Positions 22,510 through 30,402 are shown, numbered from the stretch's first letter. The stretch is DNA of 32,488 bases from Alphaproteobacteria bacterium (GCA_009783855.1 WRCO01000012.1:1-32488), one strand, 5' to 3'. Notes: generated by a model not told the origin, from the letters alone. Numbers and translations: made by a program.

Positions 22510-23678
22510 CTTCTTGCTCCTGGTCGAAGGTCGAATATACGTATGTTGGGCTGCCCGTCGCCGCGGATAATTGTGCCACCCGTTCCTGTTCCCGCCGCTG
22601 CTGGTCTTCCGCCCGCGACACAGTCACTCCATGTTCCGTCATATCTGCACTGCATGTGTCCCTGTCTTTCGGGCTGGGCGGGCACTTCGGGTGTATCATC
22701 GGTCGCTGGCACGGCCACAACGGCCGGTATTGTGCACGGAACCCAATCATTAAGGGGCCAATCGCGTCCGTGGCTATCACGGCATCTCTGCGCCACAACC
22801 GGCACTTCCACTATTGGCGGTGGTGGCGGTTCCGGCACAGGTACACACGCGGTCCATTCCCGATTCTCGTTACAGAATTGTGTTCCCGGTCTTCCGCCGG
22901 CAAGGAGGCAATTCCTTGTTTCCCATATAGTGCATCTGCAAATGTCCCAGTCTGCAAAGCGCGGGAACACACAGCATCTTTCGTCTGTCATTTCCGAATG
23001 ACATTCGTCGCACCATTGTTCCAGATTCTGCTCTTGTATTGTCGCGCATCTGAAAACCCATTCGTCTCTCTCTCTTACCCTTCTGTCCGCATCTGTTTCA
23101 ATCCGCAACGCTTGATAAGTACAATTTTCAACGCAGACGCCGTACCGATAAACCGGCGCCCACGGTTCGATTCCCTCGCGGATTACCGCCTGTCTTTCAA
23201 CGAACGAAAGCTGGTCAAACGTGGTTGGAAATGCGGTTGCCGCAGGCGCGGCCGGAAACGCCGTCGGTGCGGGTGCGGGCGCCGTCGGGAATGCCGTCGG
23301 GAACGCGGCGGCGGTGCGGTGCGCCGCCGCAACATTCCGCATATATTCATCAAACATGCCGTCTATGAACCCAGCGCACGCGTTTACAAAATTCGCGCCC
23401 GGAATCGCCGACAATTGGGTTATCACAACCGGCCGTATGGCATGCACGGCAAGCCCGGCGCAATTATTCCGCCGACCGCATTCGTTCGCGATTATTCCGC
23501 GCAATACCGATTGGCAATCGGCGGTTCCGACGTTCGGGCCCTGTGCATAAATAGGCACGGGAATCTGCCACCGCGTGTCGCGCTGTACATTGCCAATAAG
23601 AGGGTTCGCATGCAAAGCAGCAAACGCAAAGGCGCAAAACAGCGGCGTGCAAGCAAAGATTTTTCTGAAATTAACCAT
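22506..23678 (-). CDS. Secreted Cys-rich modular protein
   Basis: 390 residues. Sec signal peptide (MVNFRKIFACTPLFCAFAFAALHA). Residues about 25-120 form a Cys-containing domain (DCQSVLRGIIANECGRRNNC). A Pro/Ala/Phe/Thr low-complexity linker (AFPTAFPTAPAPAP) follows. The second half is very Cys-rich (CDECHSEM...RCC, CRCTIWETRNCLL) and has a repeated C-x4-6-W-x2-C module: FCNENREWTAC and QCRYDGTWSDC. Many disulphides are likely, so it is probably at the cell surface or outside. It is first in a two-gene operon with the 474-residue protein. The long plus-strand ORF 22404-23744 is its shadow. Family not recognised. Confidence 0.8.
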   Translation of the reverse strand: MVNFRKIFACTPLFCAFAFAALHANPLIGNVQRDTRWQIPVPIYAQGPNVGTADCQSVLRGIIANECGRRNNCAGLAVHAIRPVVITQLSAIPGANFVNACAGFIDGMFDEYMRNVAAAHRTAAAFPTAFPTAPAPAPTAFPAAPAATAFPTTFDQLSFVERQAVIREGIEPWAPVYRYGVCVENCTYQALRIETDADRRVRERDEWVFRCATIQEQNLEQWCDECHSEMTDERCCVFPRFADWDICRCTIWETRNCLLAGGRPGTQFCNENREWTACVPVPEPPPPPIVEVPVVAQRCRDSHGRDWPLNDWVPCTIPAVVAVPATDDTPEVPAQPERQGHMQCRYDGTWSDCVAGGRPAAAGTGTGGTIIRGDGQPNIRIFDLRPGARR

Positions 23679-23689
23679 TCTCTTTCGGG

Positions 23690-23719
23690 ATTATATCATA
23701 ATTTGGGGCAGGCGGGCAA
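23690..23719 (-). promoter_or_regulatory. Extended -10 promoter of the secreted two-gene operon
   Basis: Minus strand: TTGCCC (23719-23714), 18 bp, TGA-TATAAT (-10 at 23695-23690), 11 nt to the ATG at 23678. The TGA of the extended -10 is also the stop codon of the upstream Smr gene. The leader would be only about 4 nt, so the mRNA is nearly leaderless. Confidence 0.75.
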
Positions 23720-24142
23720 GGCCTTCCTTGCCACCACTTCATAGCATCCATTATTAACAAGTTTACAGGATACGATACGTGGGGCGATGATGCTCTCCGT
23801 CGCCCACTGTTGAAGCTTTTGCTTTAATACACCAGATGCGCCGGTAATAACCCGAATCCGGCGAAGGTTTATTTTATTCCCGTTCGCCGCGGCGTATCGT
23901 TCTGTGGCGCCCAACATCCCGACAATTGCATTCCATGCCTGTTCTTCGGTAAGGCCGTGCAAATCCAACCCGTCATTCCCGCGAAGGCGGGAATCCCCTG
24001 TGCAATGGGTGTCGCGGCTTTGCCGCGGCGGCATTTTATACAATGGATTCCCGCCTTCGCGGGAATGACGGGAGAGAATCGGAATGGCATCAACCATCCC
24101 GTCCAAATCCTTGTCCGAAAGCTGTCTTTTATGCGGCTTCAT
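23696..24142 (-). CDS. Smr-domain protein with repeat-derived insertion
   Basis: 148 residues. The C-terminal Smr/MutS2-type nuclease domain is clear: LDLHGLTEEQAWNAIVGML, RIRVITGASGVLKQKLQQW and a YEVVARK end. LDLHG is the typical Smr motif; the TGxG motif reads TGASG. The N-terminal part has a foreign-looking run (HSREGGNP...RLRGNDG) encoded by a 104-bp inverted-repeat element, read through in an open frame just before the Smr domain. ATG 24142 overlaps the prepilin peptidase stop by 4 bp, so the genes are coupled. The stop codon is part of the next operon's promoter. The product may still be functional because the Smr domain is whole. Confidence 0.85.
   Translation of the reverse strand: MKPHKRQLSDKDLDGMVDAIPILSRHSREGGNPLYKMPPRQSRDTHCTGDSRLRGNDGLDLHGLTEEQAWNAIVGMLGATERYAAANGNKINLRRIRVITGASGVLKQKLQQWATESIIAPRIVSCKLVNNGCYEVVARKALPACPKL
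23969..24072. repeat. 104-bp element with perfect 28-bp inverted ends
   Basis: 23969-23996 and 24045-24072 are perfect reverse complements of 28 bp, each containing ATTCCC-N8-GGGAAT, the form known from dRS3-type repeats. The 48-bp centre contains a smaller hairpin (CGCGGC/GCCGCG). It is inside the Smr ORF. A degraded single arm (CATTCCCACGAAGGCATGAC) lies near 21004. Confidence 0.92.
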
Positions 24143-24597
24143 AACGACATAATCGCCATCGCGACCGCCATACCGGCGAAAAAGAACGGCGCGAACGGCA
24201 CGAATTTCTGCTTATGCGCGCGGCCCCATATATAGCCAAGAATGCACGCCGCAATCAATGCGACGGAAAGCCCGCTTATGCCCAACCAGATGCCGCCCGC
24301 CGCCAATAATTTTATGTCTCCCATGCCGATTGGGTCGTGCGCGTTTTTGGCGCGTTTTTTCAAACGCTTGAACGCCGCGTTTATAACGAACGCCAACCCG
24401 TATCCGACCGCGGCCGCGACCGCGCTTTCCTCAATCCCGGTCCAGGGAAGGGCGCCTCCGACCGAAAGCAGCAATCCGATGATTAAAAACGGAAATAAAA
24501 ACACATCCGGAATGATTCGGCTTTGAAAGTCGGAAAGTGACATTTTTACCGCGAAATACGCGGCAAACAGAAATAATATAGAGTGTATAATTGCCAT
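24139..24597 (-). CDS. Prepilin peptidase, CpaA/TadV type (A24)
   Basis: 152 residues, polytopic. It is an aspartyl protease that cleaves prepilin leader peptides at the inner membrane. The two active-site Asp motifs are present: SLSDFQSRIIPD (D23) and GMGDIKLLA (GxGD, about residue 94). The N-terminal methylase domain of PilD is absent, as in the short CpaA/TadV class. AAGGAA precedes the ATG. No pilin or secretion genes are nearby; it is coupled to the Smr gene and divergent from gcrA. Confidence 0.9.
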   Translation of the reverse strand: MAIIHSILFLFAAYFAVKMSLSDFQSRIIPDVFLFPFLIIGLLLSVGGALPWTGIEESAVAAAVGYGLAFVINAAFKRLKKRAKNAHDPIGMGDIKLLAAGGIWLGISGLSVALIAACILGYIWGRAHKQKFVPFAPFFFAGMAVAMAIMSL

Positions 24598-24615
24598 AAT
24601 TTTTCCTTGTTTTAC

Positions 24616-24653
24616 GATTCGAAACTATGCTAGACTTTTTCCGTATATGAATC
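24616..24653. promoter_or_regulatory. Two GANTC sites in the gcrA upstream region
   Basis: GATTC at 24616-24620 and GAATC at 24649-24653 lie within the 68-bp divergent region before gcrA. GANTC is the CcrM methylation site, and GcrA is known in Caulobacter to act at promoters carrying it, so methylation-dependent autoregulation is possible. Confidence 0.5.
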
Positions 24654-24665
24654 AAAGGATAAATT

Positions 24666-25298
24666 ATGGCGAAAGAGACCTGGTCCCCAGTCGTCCTGAA
24701 CAAAATGAAGTCGTTTTTGGCGCGCGGGCTTTCGACCTCTGAAATCGGCAAGAAAATCGGCATGTCGAAAAACGCCGTCGTGGGCAAATTAAACCGGCTT
24801 GGCTGGAATGCAAAGAATGCCGCCGCGCCTGCGAAGAAAGCCGCGGCGCCCGCAAAAAAAACGGCCGCGAAAGTCGCGCCGAAAAAGCCGGCGGCCAAAA
24901 CGCCCGTAACAAAGCCCGTCGCAAAGCCTGTAAAGATTACCGCTTCTGCAAAGACGGGAACCGCGCCGAAGAAAAGCCCGGCCACAGGGGCGCCTGAAAA
25001 CGCACCCAAAAAGCCCATCGCGAAACCCGGGCCCAAAAAACCGGAATTAAAAAAACCGATACCCGGGCCAAAGATAACCGTTACCAAGACCAATTCCAAA
25101 ACGCTTGCCATGCACCAGCGGATTATCCAGCACTCGCTTGAAATGGCGAACCTTCGCCCGGACCAATGCCGTTGGCCCATTGGCGACCCGGATTCGGAAA
25201 AGTTTCACTTTTGCGGCAAACCGGCGTTTGTCGGCAAACCTTATTGCTATGACCATTGCCTTTTGGCATACCAGATGCAGCCGCCAAAGAAAAAATAA
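24666..25298 (+). CDS. gcrA: GcrA-family cell-cycle regulator
   Basis: 210 residues. The N-terminal GcrA helix-turn-helix (TWSPVVLNKMKSFLARGLSTSEIGKKIGMSKNAVVGKLNRLGW, residues 3-45) is diagnostic. The middle (about 50-150) is a low-complexity Lys/Pro/Ala linker resembling histone-H1-like tails, longer than in Caulobacter GcrA. The C-terminus (about 165-205; CRWPIGDPDSEKFHFCGKP, YCYDHCLLAYQ) is the domain that contacts sigma-70 region 2, with Cys/His residues. GcrA is a cofactor that activates transcription at GANTC-methylated promoters. AGGA precedes ATG. Divergent from the prepilin peptidase. Confidence 0.93.
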   Translation: MAKETWSPVVLNKMKSFLARGLSTSEIGKKIGMSKNAVVGKLNRLGWNAKNAAAPAKKAAAPAKKTAAKVAPKKPAAKTPVTKPVAKPVKITASAKTGTAPKKSPATGAPENAPKKPIAKPGPKKPELKKPIPGPKITVTKTNSKTLAMHQRIIQHSLEMANLRPDQCRWPIGDPDSEKFHFCGKPAFVGKPYCYDHCLLAYQMQPPKKK

Positions 25299-25300
25299 TG

Positions 25301-25354
25301 TAGGGGGGCGTACCGCATACGCCTAAAAAACACAGGGGCAAATATCATTTGCCC
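25301..25354. repeat. Two intergenic palindromes after gcrA
   Basis: 25301-25325 has stem GGCGTA/TACGCC and is followed by A rather than T, so it is not a plain terminator. 25335-25354 is a near-identical copy of the GGGGCAAAT/ATTTGCCC palindrome at 20188. The pair lies in the leader region of the next gene. Confidence 0.75.
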
Positions 25355-25373
25355 AACAACAAAGAGAAAAGAG

Positions 25374-27329
25374 TTGGAGAGAGACGACAACTTTTCACCG
25401 GACATAAAACTATCGGGCGAAGTGCCGACGATTTCGTTCGGCGAATCCGATGGCGGCCCGCTTTCCGCGGAGCGGTTCAATATCGGCGGAAATGTTTTCA
25501 CCGCATACTATGACATCGCGCATCGGTTGATTTTCGTGCTTGATTACACGCGCGATGCGCGCACTCCGAACGTGCTTCTTGTCACCCGGCGCGACGCCGA
25601 TAATCCCGCCCGCAAATGGGACGACATATTGTCGAACGATTACGGCGTCGATTTGGAAACAGTGCGTCCAAAGAAAAACAACAAATATCAAAAACTGGAC
25701 ATCGAATACGACGGCCTGTCGGCATATAACGACGTTATAAATGAAAAGGCGGGCGCCCTTGACGCGCTGTCCGAATTCCGCGATGCGGCCGCGCGCCGGT
25801 TGGCGAACGCACGGCTTGCCATGGCGATGGAACAGATGCGCATGGCGAACGATACCATTTCGGAAACCGAAATTTCAATCAACAACGCGCACGACAATGT
25901 AAAAGCGTTGAGAGAAAAATTGGCGAAGATTAAAACAAAACTTGGGAAGGAACCGACAAAGGAATCCGCCGCGAAGATATTGCGCACTCAATCGAAAATA
26001 GAAACGACAAAAGAAAAACAAAAACGCGCCGAGCTGCGCCTGCGCCGCGCGCGCCGCCGCCTTAAAGACGCCGAAGACGACGCGGGCGCCGCACGCGCCC
26101 AGATTGCCGCGCTTAAAGCCGCGCCGGCGCCGATACCGATAAAACCAAAGGTTGATATTATGGCCGAAGAAGTAAAACCATTGTTCACAAAAGACCCGGA
26201 AATCATGGACGAAAGAATCGCGTTCAAACCGGTGGAATTCGCCGGCGCGCCGCCGCCGGAACCGCGCCGCAACATCGGCGGAAGCGGGGCGATGCCGCAA
26301 TTTGTTCCGCCGACGCTTGTCGCGCCGAATATCGGAACGAACCTTCGGCCGGCGCAAGACGCCGAATCCTTTGCCGGACAGACGGAATATGCGCCCGCGC
26401 CGGCGGAATCGCACTTTGCCGATACACCGCCGACCGACAGACCCGTCGCGCCGATGCCCGCACATAACCCGCCGCCGCAACCGCCTTTGCCGCCCGCGGC
26501 GGAACCGCGCCAAAGCATAAGCGAAGGCGGACCTGTGCCTATGCCGTTTACGGGCGACGGACCGATAAAAATAATATCCGCAAACGGGCGGTCCGGGCCG
26601 TCCGCGATGTATTACATTATGCTGTTGCTTCTTATCGCGCTTTCGATTTTGACATTATGGCTGTACCAGAATCGGATGACGAACAATGTGCCGAATATCT
26701 TGCGGCCCCTTGCGTCGGCACAGGAGTCTGTGGCGCAACCCGTGCCTGAAATGGCACGGGAACAACGCGCCGCACGCCAAGCAGGCATGGACAGGCTTGG
26801 CGAGCCTGGACCAATGCCGTCGCCGGAATTGGCGGATGTTGACCCGGTGTTCCTTGACGACGATGGCTTTATGCGGCCGGTAACGCTGCCCGCGCGCATC
26901 CCTGACGATATGCCTCTTGATTTCGAAATGCCCGCGCCGCCGGCCGAAGACTTTTATCATTATGAAGAAGAGCGCGATTACGACGTCGCGCCGTTTGACG
27001 AAGTTCCGGTTCCCCAAGATGACGCGGTACCGTTCGCCCATATACCGTCGCCAGAATTTCGACCGGTGGGCGTCGCACAGGAAACAGCGGAATGGGTAGA
27101 AGACAGCTGGACCGACGAAGAATCAGAGGCGGGATGGAACGACCCGCAACCGCTTTCGCCATGGGATGACGAAGCCCCGGCGCAAACATTGTGCGAAGAC
27201 GGAACTGCGCCCGACGGGGACGGGTGCTGTGGAATCGAGCTTCTTACATATATTCCGGATTACGGCGCGGCATGCTGTCCGGGCGGCGGCGCGGCGGATA
27301 TGGACGCCTGTTTCCCGCCATTGCAATAA
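25374..27329 (+). CDS. Coiled-coil, Pro-rich transmembrane protein with Cys-rich tail
   Basis: 651 residues from a TTG start (MERDDNF), preceded by AAAGAGAAAAGAG; the next Met is far inside, so TTG is kept with caution. Residues 1-115: a soluble domain. About 125-245: charged helical coiled coil (KALREKLAKIKTKLGK, RAELRLRRARRRLKD). About 270-400: Pro/Ala-rich linker. About 412-430: one transmembrane helix (YYIMLLLLIALSILTLWLY). About 435-610: an acidic Pro-rich region, probably periplasmic. The last 40 residues have seven Cys (LCEDGTAPDGDGCCGIE...ACCPGGG...DACF). With no signal peptide, the N-terminus is probably cytosolic. No family recognised; a bridge between cytosol and envelope is plausible. 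Confidence 0.78.
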   Translation: MERDDNFSPDIKLSGEVPTISFGESDGGPLSAERFNIGGNVFTAYYDIAHRLIFVLDYTRDARTPNVLLVTRRDADNPARKWDDILSNDYGVDLETVRPKKNNKYQKLDIEYDGLSAYNDVINEKAGALDALSEFRDAAARRLANARLAMAMEQMRMANDTISETEISINNAHDNVKALREKLAKIKTKLGKEPTKESAAKILRTQSKIETTKEKQKRAELRLRRARRRLKDAEDDAGAARAQIAALKAAPAPIPIKPKVDIMAEEVKPLFTKDPEIMDERIAFKPVEFAGAPPPEPRRNIGGSGAMPQFVPPTLVAPNIGTNLRPAQDAESFAGQTEYAPAPAESHFADTPPTDRPVAPMPAHNPPPQPPLPPAAEPRQSISEGGPVPMPFTGDGPIKIISANGRSGPSAMYYIMLLLLIALSILTLWLYQNRMTNNVPNILRPLASAQESVAQPVPEMAREQRAARQAGMDRLGEPGPMPSPELADVDPVFLDDDGFMRPVTLPARIPDDMPLDFEMPAPPAEDFYHYEEERDYDVAPFDEVPVPQDDAVPFAHIPSPEFRPVGVAQETAEWVEDSWTDEESEAGWNDPQPLSPWDDEAPAQTLCEDGTAPDGDGCCGIELLTYIPDYGAACCPGGGAADMDACFPPLQ

Positions 27330-27353
27330 AAATCCGCCATTCGGCGGATTTTT
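27328..27353. terminator. Rho-independent terminator
   Basis: Stem AAAAATCCGCC/GGCGGATTTTT-type hairpin with a short loop, at the stop codon of the 651-residue gene. The symmetric A/T flanks also allow it to end convergent lpxB. Confidence 0.92.
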
Positions 27354-27376
27354 CAACTAGCAACGGTTGCTAGTTG
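27354..27376. repeat. 23-bp palindrome at the lpxB 3' end
   Basis: CAACTAGCAAC and GTTGCTAGTTG around a single G, a perfect dyad with 11-bp arms. It encodes the last residues (TSNRC) and stop of LpxB and abuts the terminator hairpin. Confidence 0.85.
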
Positions 27377-28472
27377 TTATGTCTTTCGCAATCAATTTTG
27401 CGGCGGGGATGCGGCGCTGCCACATTTTGTCCGCGCGGGCAAGTCCCGAAACCATCTTTTTGCGTTCTGCGGGTTTTTCAAGTTTTCGCACCCAGCCCGT
27501 GATATTTTCCGGCGTGCATGCGCGGCCCAAAATTTCGGGATAGACTTCACGGCCCGACAAAATATTGACCAGCGAAAGCCATTTTAATTTCAAGACTCTT
27601 CGCGCCATAAATTCCGTTATCCGGTTTACTCTGAAAACAGCGATTGTCGGCACGTGCATCATCGCCAATTCCGCGGATACAGTACCGACCGCGGCAATCG
27701 CGATATCCGTTTTCGCAAACTGGTCGTATCTTTTTGCCGCCGGGATAACGGTCGGTTTGACCGTCCATTTTTTTACATGTTCGCGCACGTATTCGGCCGT
27801 TGTTTCAACAACCGGCAATACGAATTTGTATTCGGGCAACTGTTCGGTGACTTTTTTGAATATGGGCAAAAGCGTTCTTACTTCGCCCATGCGGCTTCCC
27901 GGAAGCAGGGTGATTACTTTCGCCCCTTTGCCTTCCACCTTGTGCTTCTTGCCTATGAGCCCGTCCGCAATCGGATGTCCGACCGGAATCGTGGGAAGTC
28001 CGTGTTTTGCAAAATACGGCACTTCGAAATCGAAGAACGCATAAAGCCGGTCGAAAACCCGCGCGTATTTTTTCGCGCGGCCCGCGGCCCACGCCCAAAC
28101 CTGTGGCGCGACGACATGGTAAAACAGCGGTCGGCGGTCGGCGGCGGGGGATTGACGTTTGACTTTTTCTATGACTCTTCTTACAAATCCGGGGGAATCG
28201 ATGGTTAAAACTATGTCGGGGCTTTCTTTTATTATCGTATTCGCGGTCTGGTTAATCCGGCGGGTGATGGTGCGTCCCCGGGCAATGACATCGATAAAGC
28301 CCATCACGGCAATGTCGGGCATGGGAAAAATGGAATCCAATCCCCGGGCCTTCATATTTTCGCCGCCTACGCCGATAAATTCAACGTCCGGCATCTCCGC
28401 CATAATTTTCCCGCCAAGAACGTCGCCGGAAACTTCTCCCGCGATTATAAAGATTTTAAGTTTACGCTTCAT
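27357..28472 (-). CDS. lpxB: Lipid-A-disaccharide synthase LpxB
   Basis: 371 residues from ATG 28472 (the track's TTG at 28484 is rejected; GAGAGAGAAG precedes the ATG). LpxB joins UDP-diacylglucosamine and lipid X into the lipid A disaccharide at the inner membrane. Motifs: IIAGEVSGDVLGG, FIGVGGENM, DSPGF, FYHVVAPQVWAWAAGRAKKYA, GHPIADG, LLPGSRMGEV and the donor-site region SAELAMMHVPTIAVFRVN. The start overlaps the lpxA end by 11 bp. The last few residues derive from a palindrome. Confidence 0.96.
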   Translation of the reverse strand: MKRKLKIFIIAGEVSGDVLGGKIMAEMPDVEFIGVGGENMKARGLDSIFPMPDIAVMGFIDVIARGRTITRRINQTANTIIKESPDIVLTIDSPGFVRRVIEKVKRQSPAADRRPLFYHVVAPQVWAWAAGRAKKYARVFDRLYAFFDFEVPYFAKHGLPTIPVGHPIADGLIGKKHKVEGKGAKVITLLPGSRMGEVRTLLPIFKKVTEQLPEYKFVLPVVETTAEYVREHVKKWTVKPTVIPAAKRYDQFAKTDIAIAAVGTVSAELAMMHVPTIAVFRVNRITEFMARRVLKLKWLSLVNILSGREVYPEILGRACTPENITGWVRKLEKPAERKKMVSGLARADKMWQRRIPAAKLIAKDITTSNRC

Positions 28473-29274
28473 CTTCTCTCTCAAGAAGCCCTTTGTGCGC
28501 GCCGCGTTTCGACCTGTTTTCTATAAAGTCCAGCGCATCAAGCGCATACTTGTTCCCATGCACTTCTTTGCGCACTTTTTTAAGATTGCTTGCAAAATTG
28601 CCGGCCTGGTCCTTTGCAAAGACGGCCGCATATACTTTGTGCACGGCGTGAAGGTCTTCGTTTGTAAATCCGTGGCGCAACAGTCCGACTTTGTTAATGG
28701 TACGGTATGTCGCGGGCTTGCCTTCGAATATCGTGTACGGCGGAACGTCAAAGCCGACGCCGCTCATCGGGGCGACAAAGGCGTTGCGCCCGATGCGGCA
28801 GAATTGATGCACCGCGGAAAATCCGGATATTATGACGTTGTCTTCGACTTCAACATGGCCCGCCAATTGCGCAAGGTTGGACAGTACGATGCTGTTGCCA
28901 AGCTTACAGTCGTGACCAATGTGCGAGCTTACCATTATCTGGCAATCGTTGCCGACTTCCGTGCCGGTGGACGCGGGCGTGCCGGAATGGATGGTCGCGA
29001 ATTCGCGTATGCGGCATCTTTTCCCGATTTTAAGGCCGGTCATGCTGTCAGGGTCCTTGTGCTTAAGATCTTGGGCCATAACGCCAAGAACCGCGAACGG
29101 GTATATGATGCTGTCGTCGCCGATTTTGGTTTTGCCGTCAATAACGACGTTGGATACAAGTTCGACCCGGTCGCCAAGTACGACATCCGCGCCGACGGTG
29201 CAGAACGGTCCGATTTTGACATCCGCGCCAAGCTTTGCATCCGGATGGATGATTGATGAATGATGTATGCTCAT
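28462..29274 (-). CDS. lpxA: UDP-N-acetylglucosamine acyltransferase LpxA
   Basis: 270 residues. First step of lipid A synthesis, 3-O-acylation of UDP-GlcNAc. The N-terminal left-handed beta-helix of hexapeptide repeats (IIHPDAKLGADVKIGPFCTVGADVVLG) is clear. SSHIGHDCKLGN contains the catalytic-His region, and FSAVHQFCRIG the conserved second His. The C-terminal helical domain (about 190-265) is complete. The start ATG comes immediately after heptamer arm H. It is followed by and overlaps lpxB. lpxD, fabZ and lpxI are not adjacent in the window, an incomplete version of the usual cluster. Confidence 0.96.
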   Translation of the reverse strand: MSIHHSSIIHPDAKLGADVKIGPFCTVGADVVLGDRVELVSNVVIDGKTKIGDDSIIYPFAVLGVMAQDLKHKDPDSMTGLKIGKRCRIREFATIHSGTPASTGTEVGNDCQIMVSSHIGHDCKLGNSIVLSNLAQLAGHVEVEDNVIISGFSAVHQFCRIGRNAFVAPMSGVGFDVPPYTIFEGKPATYRTINKVGLLRHGFTNEDLHAVHKVYAAVFAKDQAGNFASNLKKVRKEVHGNKYALDALDFIENRSKRGAHKGLLEREDEA

Positions 29275-29275
29275 G

Positions 29276-29303
29276 ATAGTGACCCGTGCTGGTGGTTAGT
29301 GGC
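29276..29303. repeat. Heptamer arm H (single)
   Basis: Four GTG-phased heptamers (for example CCCGTGC, TGGTGGT), ending 1 bp before the lpxA ATG on the minus strand. It should be the 5' leader of lpxA and leaves no room for a normal Shine-Dalgarno. The rest of 29304-29354 is AT-rich with no gene. Confidence 0.7.
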
Positions 29304-29354
29304 TTTTATTCTACTTCATTGCCAACCGAGAATGTATTCAAAAAACATAACTGA

Positions 29355-30386
29355 TTATAACAGTGTGCGAACTTTGCCGACAAAGTCGTTGCGAGGCGAA
29401 AGCCGCCACATAACCGCCGCGACAAAGACAAGCGCGGGCAGGGCCGCAAGCACTCCGAACAGCCCAAGCGCGACAAGCCACATTTCACCCTTAATCTTTT
29501 TTAACGCTTCGGCATTTTTTTCGGACGCATGCAGCGCCGACAATGCCGTGATAACAAACACCATTGCAAAGAGCGCTCCGAATATGGGCGCTGATTCGGT
29601 GATAAATAAAAGCGCAAGCACAAGCACGGTCAATGCCCGCAAAAACATCTTTGTATAAAAGATTTTTACAAACCATCCGCGCGGCCGCACAAAATGAAGC
29701 GCAAAGAAAACCGCCGACGCCGCCATCGCAAGACACAAGAATATCATGTGCATAAGGGTAAGGTTGGCAAGCTGTCCGAACCGAAAGAATTCCGGCTGCA
29801 TCACAAGGCCGAATATGCCAAGGGTAAGCATCACCGCCACGGGCAAACGCGGGTCCGCATCGCGCACATTGCGCCGGTTAAGCATGTATCCCGTAAAGAT
29901 TCCAATCATCACCGCGCCGGCTTGAAGGATGGATTCATCGCGGCCCGCGCCGATTGTGAACGCAAACGCAATGGCAACGACAATCGTCGGCGCGAAATAA
30001 TCAAGCTTTCGCCCCCATTTCTTGTTGGGCAAAAGCGCGGACAAGCGGCGTCCGGATTCGTAATAACGCCGCGCCATCCAAGTCGACGCAATCCACAATA
30101 TAAAGGCGACAAGTATTCCGACAAGACTTGTCCCGTCGCGCAGAACGGCAAAATTTTCATGGAACAGCGCCCATCCGGCAATCACCAACACGGCGACGAA
30201 TGCGGCGACTTTGTCGCGGTTTTTTGCGTTCGGCGCAAAGCGCTGTGCGATTTCCGGCGCCATAATCCAGCCAAGCGCGACAAGCGGAAGCGCAAGAATC
30301 GCGGACCAGAAGAATCCGGGCGACACAAGCGCGGCATTGTTGAACGTGCTTACCGCGGACGATACGATTAAAGAATGGTCTAACAT
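29355..30386 (-). CDS. Polytopic membrane protein of unknown function
   Basis: 343 residues from ATG 30386 (MLDHSLIVSSAV); AAAGGCAG lies upstream, whereas the longer track ORF starts inside the divergent gene. About nine or ten transmembrane helices are visible, with short Arg/Lys-rich loops (RRYYESGRRLS, NRRNVRDADPR, RPRG). There are buried polar residues such as FTIGAGRDES. No signature of a known transporter class. It is divergent from the TrmN6-like gene and on the same strand as lpxA-lpxB, 81 bp upstream. Confidence 0.78.
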   Translation of the reverse strand: MLDHSLIVSSAVSTFNNAALVSPGFFWSAILALPLVALGWIMAPEIAQRFAPNAKNRDKVAAFVAVLVIAGWALFHENFAVLRDGTSLVGILVAFILWIASTWMARRYYESGRRLSALLPNKKWGRKLDYFAPTIVVAIAFAFTIGAGRDESILQAGAVMIGIFTGYMLNRRNVRDADPRLPVAVMLTLGIFGLVMQPEFFRFGQLANLTLMHMIFLCLAMAASAVFFALHFVRPRGWFVKIFYTKMFLRALTVLVLALLFITESAPIFGALFAMVFVITALSALHASEKNAEALKKIKGEMWLVALGLFGVLAALPALVFVAAVMWRLSPRNDFVGKVRTLL

Positions 30387-30402
30387 TATTGCTGCCTTTT
30401 GC

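Noticed and set aside
22404-23744. 446-residue plus-strand ORF
   Set aside because: Shadow of the minus-strand Cys-rich protein and its partner; no coherent start or domain, while the minus-strand ORF has a signal peptide and promoter.
25301-25325. Hairpin after gcrA as a terminator
   Set aside because: Stem is followed by A-run rather than T-run on the plus strand; treated as a repeat palindrome.
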